Shown in pieces: positions 1 to 14,000 of a DNA stretch of 64,000 nucleotides. Where the stretch lies: the NCBI GenBank assembly GCA_028829895.1, contig CM054181.1, positions 47,818,759-47,882,758 of the forward strand. Direction: 5' to 3'. The notes under the pieces were generated by a model. That model was given only the letters and a program-made list of their open reading frames with translations, did no database searches and had not been told where the DNA came from. The position numbers were made by a program, and so were the translations under genes. This stretch comes from Sinotaia quadrata (lineage: Eukaryota > Mollusca > Gastropoda > Architaenioglossa > Viviparidae). Position 1 is the stretch's first letter. Every line of letters starts with the position of its first letter.

Positions 1-339
1 TTTTTGTTTGGCAGAAAAATTGCTGACTGATTTCTCAGGTGGAATTAAATATTAAGAAAAATGGCATCACTTGTAACTTGATTATTGGTCATGCAGTATT
101 TTTCACTTCCTGAATATGCAGCTAATGAACAAAATATTAAAACCCTATGAAAAAACTTTCACATGCTGGACAAAAACATTGTAATGTTTTTTGATTTTAC
201 ACAAATCACTGCAACTGGTGACACAAAAATTCTCAAAAAGAAAAGGTTTGCGACACTAACATTGAAGAGTGTTAATGTTTATTTTTGCTCCACTTCATAG
301 TTTAAAACATGTCTTATTTTTATTTATTGTATTTTACAG

Positions 340-385
340 CAAGCAGCAATTGAACAGAGGATGGAATTTGATGTTGAAGAATATG
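340..385 (+). CDS. TEP exon a (end of MG2)
   Basis: The acceptor TTTTACAG precedes it and the donor GTAAAT follows. The frame reads QAAIEQRMEFDVEEY plus one base, and joins the next exon to make EEYVLPKFEV, the standard MG2/MG3 junction of A2M-family proteins. The join fixes frame and both borders. Upstream coding exons lie outside the window. Confidence 0.85.
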
Positions 386-1952
386 GTAAATTATAAACAT
401 TTTCTTTTCATGCTGTAGAAATCTAAAGTATTTTTGTTTATTTTTTCCACTTTATGTAGTATATGTTTTATACTTGTGTGTAAATGTGCAGGGTAAGTGT
501 ATACGTTTGTAAATATGTTAGCAGTGTGTTGTCTAATCAAGCATATGCTTTAAAAAAAAATAATAATATATTTGTTTTTCCTTTTTCATCCTTTCTTTGT
601 TGTCATCTTGTTATGGTATGATTTTTGTACATTGCTAGGACAGTTTTACTTGTTTGATTTTTACGAAATCACGCACACACATGCACACCATGCAGATACT
701 CATGATGGATTAAATTTTATATTCTTGTGTTTAAGTTCTTCCAAAGTTTGAAGTGACAGCCCAGGCAGTTCCAGACTATTTGGTTCAGGGTAATGGTATG
801 AAGAGTGTCACTGTGGATGTTTCAGCAAAGTAAGTTAAAGAATTAATATATATCAGACTGAAAACTTGCAGTGCTTGATGATACAAACCTTTTAATAATC
901 ACATATTAATGTGAAACATTGCACACTGTCCGTAAATGTTGACTTATTTGATGAATCAGAGTTAATTATTTGATGATTTATAGGTAAACATGAGATTTAT
1001 TTTTACTTTAATGAAACATGAAAAGTCTTTGGAGAGATACATCTATTGACTTTTTTCATTTTGGAACTAAATGAGTATAAAACTGGAATCTTTATCATTA
1101 TCATTATCAATGATTGTGCAGATACACATATGGCAAAGGAGTTATGGGGAATGTGAAATTAAGTGTGATTCACAACACTTTGACACAAGAAATTCACAGC
1201 AAGGTATAATTTGTACTTCATTGTCTGTGCTTTTGATATTGGTAAACATATATTGTTGCAAAATTCATTAATATTGTAACTTCATTCATTTTAAAGAAAC
1301 AGTTATAAAAAAAAGCATGAAACTAATTTCACATTGTTCAGGTGAAAGTCTTGTGATGCTGGAAAACAGTTTTTGACACCTTGTATTTCTGTGAATGAAA
1401 TTTATTTTCACTTTGTTGTTGTCGTCTCTTTTTAATTTATGATAAAACGAAGCATTAATTTTTTGCTTATTGTAAAATTAATTTAAGTTTATATGAAGTA
1501 AATGGTATCATTTATTGATTTTATATAAAGTTAATTGTATCATTGTTTTTAAAGTTAATTATCTCATTGATTTTATATAAAGTTAATTGTATCAATGATT
1601 TTATATAAATTGTATCATTGATTTTAAATTAATTGTATCAATGATTTTATATGCTAAAGGAATACGTTTAAAATGAAAGCATCATGATAGCATCATAGCT
1701 GATTGTTTTTGTTACTCTTTTGATTGCCCCAAAGAATATTTTATTTCCCATCCCATTTTTGCACTGTTAAGACTTATTCTTTCTGGCAAAGAATGTGAAA
1801 CCTGGCCAGGACAGTCATTCATAAATTAGCCCCCCTTCCCATTTTCAATAGGTCATAATACCTCTTCCATGCAGGACCCAGTTAGGGCATTTTACATTTT
1901 TCTGCACAAATTATTGTCTTGTTGAAGTCTGAAATCTAAACTATAACACATT

Positions 1953-1989
<37 letters not shown>

Positions 1990-1992
1990 TGT

Positions 1993-2077
<85 letters not shown>

Positions 2078-5000
2078 TTGTTTTAGAGTCATGTTTTCAG
2101 ATTTGATCATTGCAAAATAAGTGTACTCACTTTATTTTCAAAATCCACATTATTTTGTTTTATTTTACAAACCTTCAAAAGCACAAAGCAGTTTGAGTTC
2201 TGTAATAACATTTTGGAATCTTTTGTGTGATATTGTCTGTGGCAAGGGTGTTTTTGTGAGTGTTGCTAAGGAAATCTAAATTGCTACCATAACTGACCCT
2301 TTTTGTCTCTTTCTCAAAATGAAACCTTGAGGTGTACTATGTTAAACATTGCCCAATGAAAAATTGTCTGATTTTCTTAATAACTTGTGTCATTAAAACA
2401 TTTTTTTACTAGTTTCTCCTGGGGTCAAATCTGTCAAAATTTGCAAAAGTGATTTGCAACTTGTGTCATGGTGGCAGATCACATATGAATTAATAATGCA
2501 TTTGTCCTCCATATCTGTACAGATTGAGGATGCAAGTGGCAAAAAGAGCATTTTGGTAGATTTGACAAAAGAGGTGACCAGAGCTTATTCCGGCCAAATT
2601 ATAACTATACAAGCAGAAGTAACAGATGAAACAATGCGAACCTATCAGACAACAACCACTGTGCGGGTGGAGCTGTATCCCGTCAAAGTGGCGTTTGATT
2701 TGACGAAGACAGACCAGGTGTATCGACCTGGAATGAAGTTTACAGCTGTGGTAAAATTTGTGTTCCAAAGTTAAAGAACTTTATAGCTATGTTGAATATT
2801 TGTGTGCATATAAGAGAGGTGATTGAGGAGGTGAGGGGGCAGTAATACCCATTATTAATGATAATGGTTTCATTGGATTGAAGAGGACATTCTTTGCATG
2901 TTGTCTCCTATGTCATATTTTCATTAATGGGCAGTAATACTCATTAGTCTTCCCTTTGTTTGCTTTCCCATGTGAATTGTTCTTTTTTCCCCCTTTTTTT
3001 CATTTCAGTTATTTACTCTTGATTATTTATTTTTTTATTGTCATTTTATGTACATTTAAGGCCAAGTTCACAGATCCAAGTGGTGGACCAATGAGTAAAG
3101 AGTTTTCAAGCAAAACAGTGATTTTATCTCTCAGTGAGCCAATGAGCAGTACAAATTTATATACAGCCGAGGCCATATTGGAATTGGGTCAGCAAGAAAT
3201 TACCTTGAATGTTCCTGTAGTCAATTCCAGTGTTGATTCTCTGACTCTGAAGGTATTTATTTGTACATGTTTTTATTCAATAATTGGCTTTAAATATTTA
3301 ATAAAAGTTGGCTTTCTTATGTGCACAATGAGGGGAGTCTCCCAATGATGTTTCTGTGTGAGTGGAACAATTGACCACAGTGATTGTCTGCATACTAGAC
3401 TGGAGTGCACTGCCTCTGGGCATAGATTTTAAAAAAATGATTGCATCAAATTGGTGATCATCAAAGGGAAAATAATGTCAGTTTGGCTTTTGGGAAAAAC
3501 GATAATGCAACAGTCTTTTATCATTGATTTTTAAATGGCCATTCTAATTTCCATTACACTTGCACCCTTTATATATCATTCTTTGAAACAGTGTCTTTGA
3601 TTATTGATTTTAAATTAGGCCACTTTAACATATATTCCATAAGTATCCTCTGTATAACATCATACATGCATTAAAACAGCACTTTACAAAAAATTTTAAA
3701 TGAGGCATTTGCATATCTTAAACATAAAATTTGAAATCAACACTTGTATCAAAGTTCTTTTTGTGCTCATACCTGATATTCTTGTTGACATGAATACACT
3801 TGAACATAGCTGAATACCAATTGATGTAGAAGATATTCTTGTTGACATGAATACACTTGAACATAGCTGAATACCAATTGATGTAGGATATATTCTTGTT
3901 GACATGAATACACTTGAACATAGCTGAATACCAATTGATGTAGGATATATTCTTGGATTCAGAGTTTTGATGCGGAGTTTGAGGATTCGTACTAGATATT
4001 ATTGAAATACAGAGTACAGGAAGTAAAAAGGTGTGACTTAAATTTTTTACCATTGCCTTCGGATAGTGAGGTGAGAGTGATAGTGTGCAAAATGGCACAT
4101 TCATTGTTTTTAAAGATTTAAAAAATATTTCAGAACCGTCAAAATTTACCTGAAATTATTGATTTCTTTTTCATGGAGACAATCTGCCAAATAAATTCCT
4201 ACTAAAGCTGACAATCACTTGGGTATATCCATGCATGCTGGAGCAAGGACAGAAGTTAATTTGAATAAAATGATAAAGTTTTTGTTTGTATTTTTTCTTT
4301 TGACTCTTGTCAAAATGTTTAACATAGAAGTTATATTGGCCATTCATTCCATTAATTGTGCTATATAAAGTGATTCCCGTATTCATTTTAATTGTAATTT
4401 AATGTTTTTGATACATTATTAAAAATGATTTTTCCTGCACTGCTTTAAATTTTCATAAAAGAAGAAACGAAGACACCATTTGATACCGAACTATGACAAA
4501 GTACACAAGTTTCTAACTCTCGTAAATGTCTTTTTTTCCATTATGGCAGATGTACTTTGTTTATGGAAAGGAAATTGCACTGATATAATTAATGCAATGT
4601 GTAATTTGATGCTTTATATGCCAGCCAAACCAAATGGGAGCAGTTTGAAAGTTGGGACAGTATGATTAGAGAACAAATGAAATGTGGAATTGGCATTTGT
4701 ATTTTTATTAAAGAGAACACAGAATGATGTTGCCCACAATGTTGCATTTTGAACAGAGCTACTGTATGTTTAAGGCATCATTATTTACTTAGTTAGTTAT
4801 TCTTCATAGCTTTTATGTTGATTTATTTATTTTAAAATTGTAATATGCTGCTTTTCTTACTAGTAGATAAGTTCAGACAACATCTGCTAAACTTTGAGTT
4901 AGTTTTTGGTTTGACAAGAAGTGGGTATATCTAATGACAGTTGCATATATCCTCTTATGCATTTCTGAAAACAATCCACTTTATACATCATCCTGACCAT

Positions 5001-8000
5001 TTCAGAGAAGCCACCAAATTGCTGCAATCTGTGCATGCATACAGCATGTGAAATAGGTAGACAAAGCTGAAAAAATGTAGTTCCATATATGGTTTAGCAC
5101 AGAATTATGTTGTGAATGGTGAAAGAAGTTCTTTTTTTAAAAAACATCTTTTGGAAGTGTGCTGTGTGTCAATCATTGGTCATGTAGAAAATGGAGAGGG
5201 TAGATGGGTAACTGCAGAAAGTTCCACCAATCATTGGTAAGAGACTTCTGCAAGTCTGTCACAAGTATCCTTTACACCTGATAGCATATTTGTAGCCCCT
5301 CCCTCTTGTTATGGGAGAACATTACTTGGCTTCAAACCCACCTCAACTCTGCACTGTGCTTTTTTATATGTGGAAGAAATATTCGATATTTCTTTGCCCT
5401 CTCAAACGCATAAAACATTTACCATACTTTTTTGTTAACAATTATCATTCATTTATTTAAAATATTAAAATATTTCAAGACTGAAAGCTAATAATCTAAC
5501 ACATTATGTTTTGATTTGATCACCTTTTATTGTGGTCTTTCATCTAAAGTTCTTTGACTTTAGTTTGAACACATTCTCCTATTTATGATGACTACTTGAG
5601 GTCTTGCATAAAAATTATGCCATAAAGTGCAAGTTGATTGTGATGGCTACTTAATGGCACATATGGCATAAGAAATTTTTTTTCTTTCCAGTTTTGAGAT
5701 TTTTACACTTTTGCATTCTTTGATATCTTCTTTTGCAGAAAATATATCTTTTAGTATTAAAAATTGTGGTTTCTTTTTTGTGCAAATAGATTTGATTTTC
5801 CAAACTACCAGTGTTTATAAAAGCATTTTCTTTGCATAGTATTGCTGATAATAGTCCTCTTTGCATTAAAATACCTGCCATTTTAAAAACTAAATTATAG
5901 TGTTATATATAGGTTTAAAGTGCATTACATCTCCTATTAAAAAAAATGTTTGCTGCACGTTTCTTAGCAACTCATAAACAAGTGGTTTGAGAAACCATGA
6001 TCCACTACAAGTACTTGCTTGGTGTAGGTCACTTAGTGCAAAAGTGAAAATTGCTCTTTGATTATTTAAAACAGCAGTTGCTATGGGTTACAAATCTGGG
6101 AATTTTCAAAATGACGCCAGTGATTTTTGCATGGCCTCATGCATGGTACTAATCAGACAAAATTAGTTTCTCAAAGCAACTAACAATGTTGCATAGGAAA
6201 CAAAAATGTCTAAAGCTGTAAAGGCTTGAGAAGCAAGCATAGCTCAATGGGAAAAGCAGAAAGCAACACAGGACATCATACAGCTCCTAGCAGTACTACG
6301 TTGCCTGCTTGCATTTACATTTTGAGATCTCCCACCTGTTTACCCAAAATAAAGAAGTTCATAGCTGCAGACATTGTACAAAATTCATGTTTTGATGATA
6401 TCTCTTCAGCCACCTCCCACCTATCTGCTTTTAGAGGAATAATGCAAGATGTTTATTCTGCTCCTAGCACTACCATGCTGGTTCTTGCAGATGATGCACA
6501 TCATTCAAATTTGCATTGGGTCTGACTGATCACCTCCTACCTTTCCATAAGAAAACAAACTTTGCTGCTGGCAGTGTAGAACAGCCCAATTTGCCTGCTC
6601 TATCTTTGGTAAACCCCCATCCATCTATTTCTAGAAGTGCAGTGTCAGGTATTCCTAGTAAATTCATAGCACTACCATGCTGATTACTGCTGCTGCTGAT
6701 TTTTGTGTGATTCCCCCCCTCACCCAACTACTTCCAGGCAGAAACTAACTTTGCTTCAGCAGAAGTTAACAGCCATAGACACTGCTTGAGAGAAAAACAT
6801 CATGTGTATTGTTGAGTTAGATAATTTGAATGCATTATTTTCATTGGCTGCTTGCTCTGAATGCAAAAATGTTGGAAGTTTGAAAGTATGTTTGGGAGAG
6901 AATATGGGCTATTCTGTTCATATGCAAGTGAGTTGTGATGAATGCACATTCAGAAAGAGTCAAATGTTATGTTCTAGGCATGGGGACAGTAACATTTCTA
7001 GTGTGGGGTTTGATGTAAATAATGCAATGGTCATGTGTTTTAATGAGTTGGGGGTGAGGCATGCAGCATTGAGAAAATTTTCTGCTATGCTCAACCTGCC
7101 TTCAATGCATTCCAAATCTTAAACTAGGCTTTCAAAGAAAGTTTCATTAGCAAACATTGAAATTGCTGAAACTGTTCTGTCAGCATCAGCAGAAGCATAT
7201 GCAGACATAAATGATGATCATCATAAGAATCCTGTTAATGATCAAACTGATGACAAAGACAGTACTGATGATGATGTTAGTGATATAGAGATTGTTGATA
7301 GTGGTGGTAATATTAAAGATGATGAAACTGTTGCTTCTGCTGATAAAAATGACAAAGCTCACCCACTTGATGTTATGGTTTCCTTTGATGGAACTTTGCA
7401 CAAGCATTTACTTCTAATTATGGGGTGGGGGTAGTGATTGATGTTTTGACAGTAAGACAATTCATGTAGGAGCATAACATATTTGTACAGCGACCAACAG
7501 TACAGTTTCTCATTTCAATCAAGGCTGTGCACATTTATCTCAAGTGATGAAACACTTGGATGTGACACCTACTGTTGTACTCCAAGCATACCAGGAGATT
7601 CACAACACCATAAGATGAAAGCAATCAGAATATTTAGCCAAACAGACTAAGCGACATCGCAGAGAGAAGAAATGTCAAAGAATCTGAAAACTTGAGCAAT
7701 GCAGAAGGCAGTACCATGGCTCAAGATTATTACAAATATTAGGGGGACTAAATGATTGTTAGGAACTCATTGTGCTATGGATAAGGCATATTTATATATA
7801 AACAAAAAAAATAGTAAATATTTAACACAAATTTAATGTTTTACAGTCTTTAGTATACTTTAAATGTGTTTTTCTCAAAACTGTGCTGCTTGCTTGCAGA
7901 CCTGAATCTCCAAATCTAGTAAACCCACATAGTTGAAACTTTGCATATTTGTTCCCTATATACATATAAGCACAAAATCAAGATGGATTAAAGCCTGCAT

Positions 8001-11000
8001 GCATTATTTTTGTTTTATTACAATTTTATTACTTTGACATTTTATGTTCAATTTAAGATTTTTGACAGGTACATCGTTAAAAAATTTCTAACATTTTTTC
8101 TGTTTAAAATTTCTTTAAATGCATCCTTCACTCTTATAATTTTGCATCAAGGATCATAAAAAAAATATGACATATGCAAGTATTTGAACTATGCATTTAA
8201 AAAAAACAACATATTTTGAGTATTAAAAAAGTCTAAAAATTTAATTAAAAAAAAAACTAAGCTTGATATTCCAAATTTAACAACAGATAATTCTTATACC
8301 AAGACAAGGAGTAAACCAAATTTGAAGGTTGTAGCTTGAAAATATTAAAAAAAAAATTCTTTGCCTTAAGATCTTGCATAAATGCTATGCATAAAATGCA
8401 AGTTCATTGTGATGCCTACTTAAGATCTTGCATAAATGTTATGCCATAAAGTCTAAGTTCATTATGCATGCTCTGAAGAGTCAATTTTCATTGAATGGAT
8501 GCTTCTCACAGGCTGAACTCTTGGGCTTCCCATACTCAGCAGTATCGAGCATCAGAAAGTTTGCAACTAAAGGGCCAGCGACTCTGAAAATCATCTGGGA
8601 TCCTGCTAATATGGTGATATTATTTGTTTCTTTAGTGAACTAGAACTTTTAAAAACTTATTTGAAAGCTCCCACTTTTGTAGTCAAACTACAGATTCATT
8701 CATCCAGTAATAGTTTCCTTTCCCTTACTCTCCCCTCCGCAACATATACACACAACACCAGATAACAAGAAAATGAAAATGAGGTAATTTGACTCGACAA
8801 GATATTTTCTTTGGAGCTTACAAAATGAGCACATGATCTTATTTCTTACAAAATAAATAGACGATCTTATTTCTTACAAAATGAGCACATGATCTTATTT
8901 CTTACAAAATGAGCACATGATCTTATTTCTTACAAAATGAGCACATGATCTTATTTTTTTACAAAATGAGCACATGATCTTATTTCTTACAAAATAAGCA
9001 CATGATCTTATATCTTACAAAATGAGCACATGATCTTATTTTTTTACAAAATGAGCACATGATCTTATTTCTTACAAAATGAGCACATGATCTTATTTTT
9101 TTACAAAATGAGCACATGATCTTATTTTTTTACAAAATGAGCACATGATCTTATTTCTTACAAAATAAGCACACTGTACACACTAAGTATCTTATTTCTT
9201 TGTCTTATAGTTTGCATTGTAACTGTTTGGGCAAAATTCATATAACTAGATTGTGAATTTGCATTTTAAAAAAAATAATGGAATGAGAACATATACGGTA
9301 AAATTATTGAACTGAAATAAAGAACAGATACAAGTTTTAGGAACTGAAGTAATGGAAAATAAGTTCAATTTTTAATGAACTGAAATAATTGACAGATAAG
9401 TTTAAATTAATGAATTCAAATAATGGGCTGAAAAGTTTAAATTAATGAACTGGAATAATAGACAGATACTTTTAAATTAATGAATTGGAATATTTGACAG
9501 AATTGTTAAAATTAATGAACTGAAATAATAGAGAGAATAGTTTAAAATTAATGAACTGAAATAATTGAAAGAATAATTTAAATTAATGAACAGTAATAAT
9601 TGATAGAATAGTTTAAATTAATGAACTGAAATAATTGACAGAATAGTTTTAATTAATGAAGTTGAATAATGGACTAATAGGTTCATATTACCAAACTGGA
9701 ATAATGAACAGATTAAGTTCACATTTTTGAACAGAAATATTGGACAAAAAAGTTTAAATTATGATTATATATTTATTAGGTAAAGGTATGCAGATTTCTA
9801 TAGTGTCTTTAAAAAATATTTATTTTCTTTAGAACAGTTGTCTTCATCCAGTCATCTTACTTATTACAATCGTTAAAAAAATCTAAAACAAATTTGAGAA
9901 TATTCTGCATTTTCCCATTCATAGAGAAAGGTGTTTTTCACCATTTTTAGTTGTCACGTATGCATTTATTGACTGTAGAATTGTACCTTAGATATGTACT
10001 GCTGTTTGCAGATTCTCACAGTTGGGCAACAGGTTTCATTTACTGTGCAGACATTGGGTGAATTTTCTTCATTGTCTTACTTGGTAAGTTGAAATTCTAG
10101 AAGCTAGTTTCTTTGTCTTATGCATTGCTGAATTTTATATGAGTTTATTTTTTCAATATTATTTATGTAATTTCTTTTATTCAGTCTTAAAAGAAATTTT
10201 TTATTGTTGTTGCTGAAAGTTATTTTATAGACATTAAAGACAAACATTCACCATCACACAATATTTCTATAGGTGGAAAACTTCATACTAAAGGAGAAAA
10301 TAAATCTCTTTTAATCTTTATTTAATGAGCCCCTATCCACCCACTTTCTTCTCCAGCATAAAGTTCTCAATATGTGTTAGGTCAATAAATTTAACAATAA
10401 ATTTAATAAATCAACAATCAAATATACATATAACAATTACAATGAAAAAGATTTCTTAATATCAATATTTCCACAAAACCATATTTGAATAACTTTAATA
10501 CCTATACAGTCTTTTATCCTAAAACACATTTCAGCATATTAGTGTCAATACAAATCACAGGATAGTTCTTATCAGAGAACAGAAATGGAGTTATTAGAGA
10601 TAAGCAACAATAGTTTGTATGTAACCTTGTTAAGGCAAAGCCGCAATAGTCTTTTTGCATGCTTTTTGTAACAAAGTCACAAGTTTATTGTTCACATTAT
10701 TACTGTCAATTCCACTTGTTTCCCTTGTCACGTTGTAGAATGCTGACTAGTCGCTATTCTCTCGAGGCCATCAGGTGCTTCACTGTATCAGCTCCCTTAG
10801 GCAGAACAACAATTGTACCAATTTCCAGTAGCTTCCTTGTACCAGATATTGCTTGATGTAGTCAGCATACTTTGCCACCATACATCAATGGAGTGTAGTG
10901 AATTCCTTACATTTACACACTGCTTTAGACCCTTCTTGTATCTACCATGGTCATAGCCGTTTATAATCAGTCAACCAGAAGATTCAGGTAAAACAAGGAA

Positions 11001-14000
11001 AGGCTGCTTAATCCCTGTAAAATGTAATCAGGGAAAAAAGCTAAGATTCCTTAACTCCATTCTCTCTTACATTCAAGGCTCAATATACAGTTTCCTGCAA
11101 CAGTATTTAGTAGTCTGATACACAGACACAGCATAATAAATACAGCTAATCAGTTTTATTTGCGCATTCACAGAAACAATGTCAAGTGTTTAACATACTA
11201 TATACAAGCATCTTAGTTCAAAAATTTGTAGAAACAATAGTCTACTCACATAATACATCTCTATGTAGAACACGAGTATAACATACCAATAGCAAAATGC
11301 ATGAAATATTTCTAAGTCCATTCTCTCTCAATCAGTCAGTTAACTCACCATTAAGCTAATGGCTGCCTTTCATGATCAGACTTCTTGCCACACAAAATTC
11401 AAAGTGATCAGACAATAGATTTCTTTACAACAGGTAAACTTTTGATCTCAGCCTATTGCTGTAAATCTTAACCATTGGATAATAAAAAACTACTCATCTA
11501 TTTGGAACTGGTTTGCATTGAATCAGCAATTTCTAGCATATTCTCACTTCGACTTGTTTACTGCAACTCTGACACTTACAAAAATACCATAGTAAGAAGT
11601 ACCCAAGATCGGATCACTTAACAAATTTAACAATTTATAAAACATAAAGTCTGGAAATAGGTGATAGGCAAATTTACTCCTCTACACAATCATTAGTGCA
11701 TTTAGTATCATTTTCATATTTCTAATAGTACTGCGTTTATCAGTATAGATTGTTAATACTATCACTAATAGTAATAAATGTCAGTAGTATTTGTAATATA
11801 TATATATATATATATAATGACAGTTACAAACAAAATGCTTTCATCATTCATATAAAAATCATACACAACTAATTTTAATTACAGTTAGTGTATGTCTATG
11901 AACTTAATGATGACTACAATTTTACAAGCATATGGTATGTAATATGCTGACTATATTTTAAAAAATATTTTACCAGACAGGGTCTTCATCAGTCATTGTT
12001 TCCTCAGTGTCTCCATCATTAGAAATAATATGCTAACAGTTGAACTTTCAGTACAAATTGGATCAAACGTGAAGTGCCAGAGAAAATTACATTGGCAGCC
12101 ATTTGACCCTTTGCCTGGTGTCACTTCTGCTTGCTTTTACCTCAAGGGCTTGGGGATTGCGTATCTTAATGGGGCAAATCTCGTTCACAAATTATGTTTG
12201 ACCGAGATTCCATTTCACTTATTCTTTAAGCATTTACCAGTGACACACTTTGGAAATTTGGCACTAATACATTTTTTTTAAAATATCAGTTTTAAATATT
12301 TTGCAGAATTGCTAAGGTTTCAAATATCTACTGTTAAAAAAAAAATTGAGAGAGAATGAGCAAAGTGCAAGACTTAGAGTTTTATTTGTTTAATACTTAG
12401 GATTAGAAACAATGTAGCAAGCATTTATGAAGTTATGTACACTTTAAAAATATTTCTTTTATATTGGGCCTCGGTATGCTTATTGACAGTGAGAATTTTC
12501 ATTTAGAAAAACTTTTATTGTAGATTGTGAGCAGAGGCAGCATCCAAGCAGTAGGAAATTTGACGGCAGGACAGGTCATCACTCTGACTGTGTCCACAGA
12601 CATGTGTCCTAATGGACAACTGATTGTGTATGGAGTCGCACCACATAATCCTGAAGTCATCGGTGACTCTGTTAGTCTCAAACTGACACACTGCCAAGAC
12701 AAAGTTGTGAGTTGTTGTTAGTATAAATAAATTATTGTGATATTTAAAACGTGTATCACCATGATGTTGTGTAAAGGTGTTGGAAGCATTATTTGTTTTT
12801 TAACGAGTTTTAGTTCTTTACATGTGGTCTTTCATAATGTTAAAAGTCCTAAGTGTCATAGTGATCATGATTGTTGTAGTTTTTCTTTGTACATAACCTG
12901 TTCAACAATGTAAGCCACAACAGTGCACTTTTGTAACAATATTACAAGTTTATTTTACACAATAGAGTAGTCACTCTTCCACATGCTCTGCTAAGCATGT
13001 TGTAGATCATATTGTAGATCACTTGAGACTAGGCACGTGTTTGCCATATTAGCTTCTCGAGTAGGCAATCACAGAAACAAATTTATAGCACTCCTTTTGC
13101 TAGCATGTTCCACATTGGAGTTGCCAACACACAGAACAGGGTGCAGTGAATCAACACAACTTCCTCCCGCTAGGATGGACACTTCTCTAATCCACCACAA
13201 ACATACAAAGAAAAGGGAAAAAAGCTTGCTCCTTTCATTAAGTTAACGATTGTCTTTTCATGACCAGACTTGAGTTACATCAAAATCAAAGTGATTAGAA
13301 TATTGAACTTTCTTCAATAGGTAAGTTTTGATCTTGACCCATTGTCCAATTCATTATTTGTAAATCTTAAACCAGTTGCAAAAACTCTCTTAGATCCAAA
13401 CTGATTGAAAAGTTTTGCCAAGAATCAGCACTTAGGGCACCAGGCAAATCTTTGCATCCTGTCGAGGGATGAAATGGTATAGATTATTGCTGGCTGAGTC
13501 CCACAACAGTTGCAGAATTGTTGGTATTGTTCTGTAAGTCAGGTGGGGATTGGGGGGTTCATAGCCATTTATTTTTGTAATTAATAATCTTTATGATACT
13601 GAATCTTCACATACTCTATAACACCAGACAAATATTGAAGTGTGGTGAGGATTTAGTCAGCCACTTTAGGGTTTTAATGTTAATTCAGTTATTTTCAGTA
13701 CACTTCTAACTCCTTATATATATCCACCATGCCATTTGCTGAAATGATTGATGAAATAAACAAACCAAATATAAAAAGTTAATGTATTATATCTTAATCC
13801 TGGATTCATCATATTCCTCTTGCTACCCTGAGAGAGCAGCCTTCTTATGAGGAATGGGTTTATATTAAAAAAACCAGCCTTCTTTTGATGGATTGGGTTG
13901 AATTCAGAGAGCAACTTTCTTTGGATGGAGAGGGTTGAATTGAGAGAGCAGCTTTCTTGTGATAGGGGTTGAATTATTGAATGAAAATTCTCTGGCACTT

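Noticed and set aside
1892..2110. Minus-strand His/Thr-repeat ORF
   Set aside because: Translation of the GT microsatellite.
4550..4665. A possible TEP exon reading SSLKVG after an AG acceptor
   Set aside because: Exon e ends in phase 0, and the phase-0 reading here stops after 12 codons. Exon f at 8512 fits both phase and alignment.
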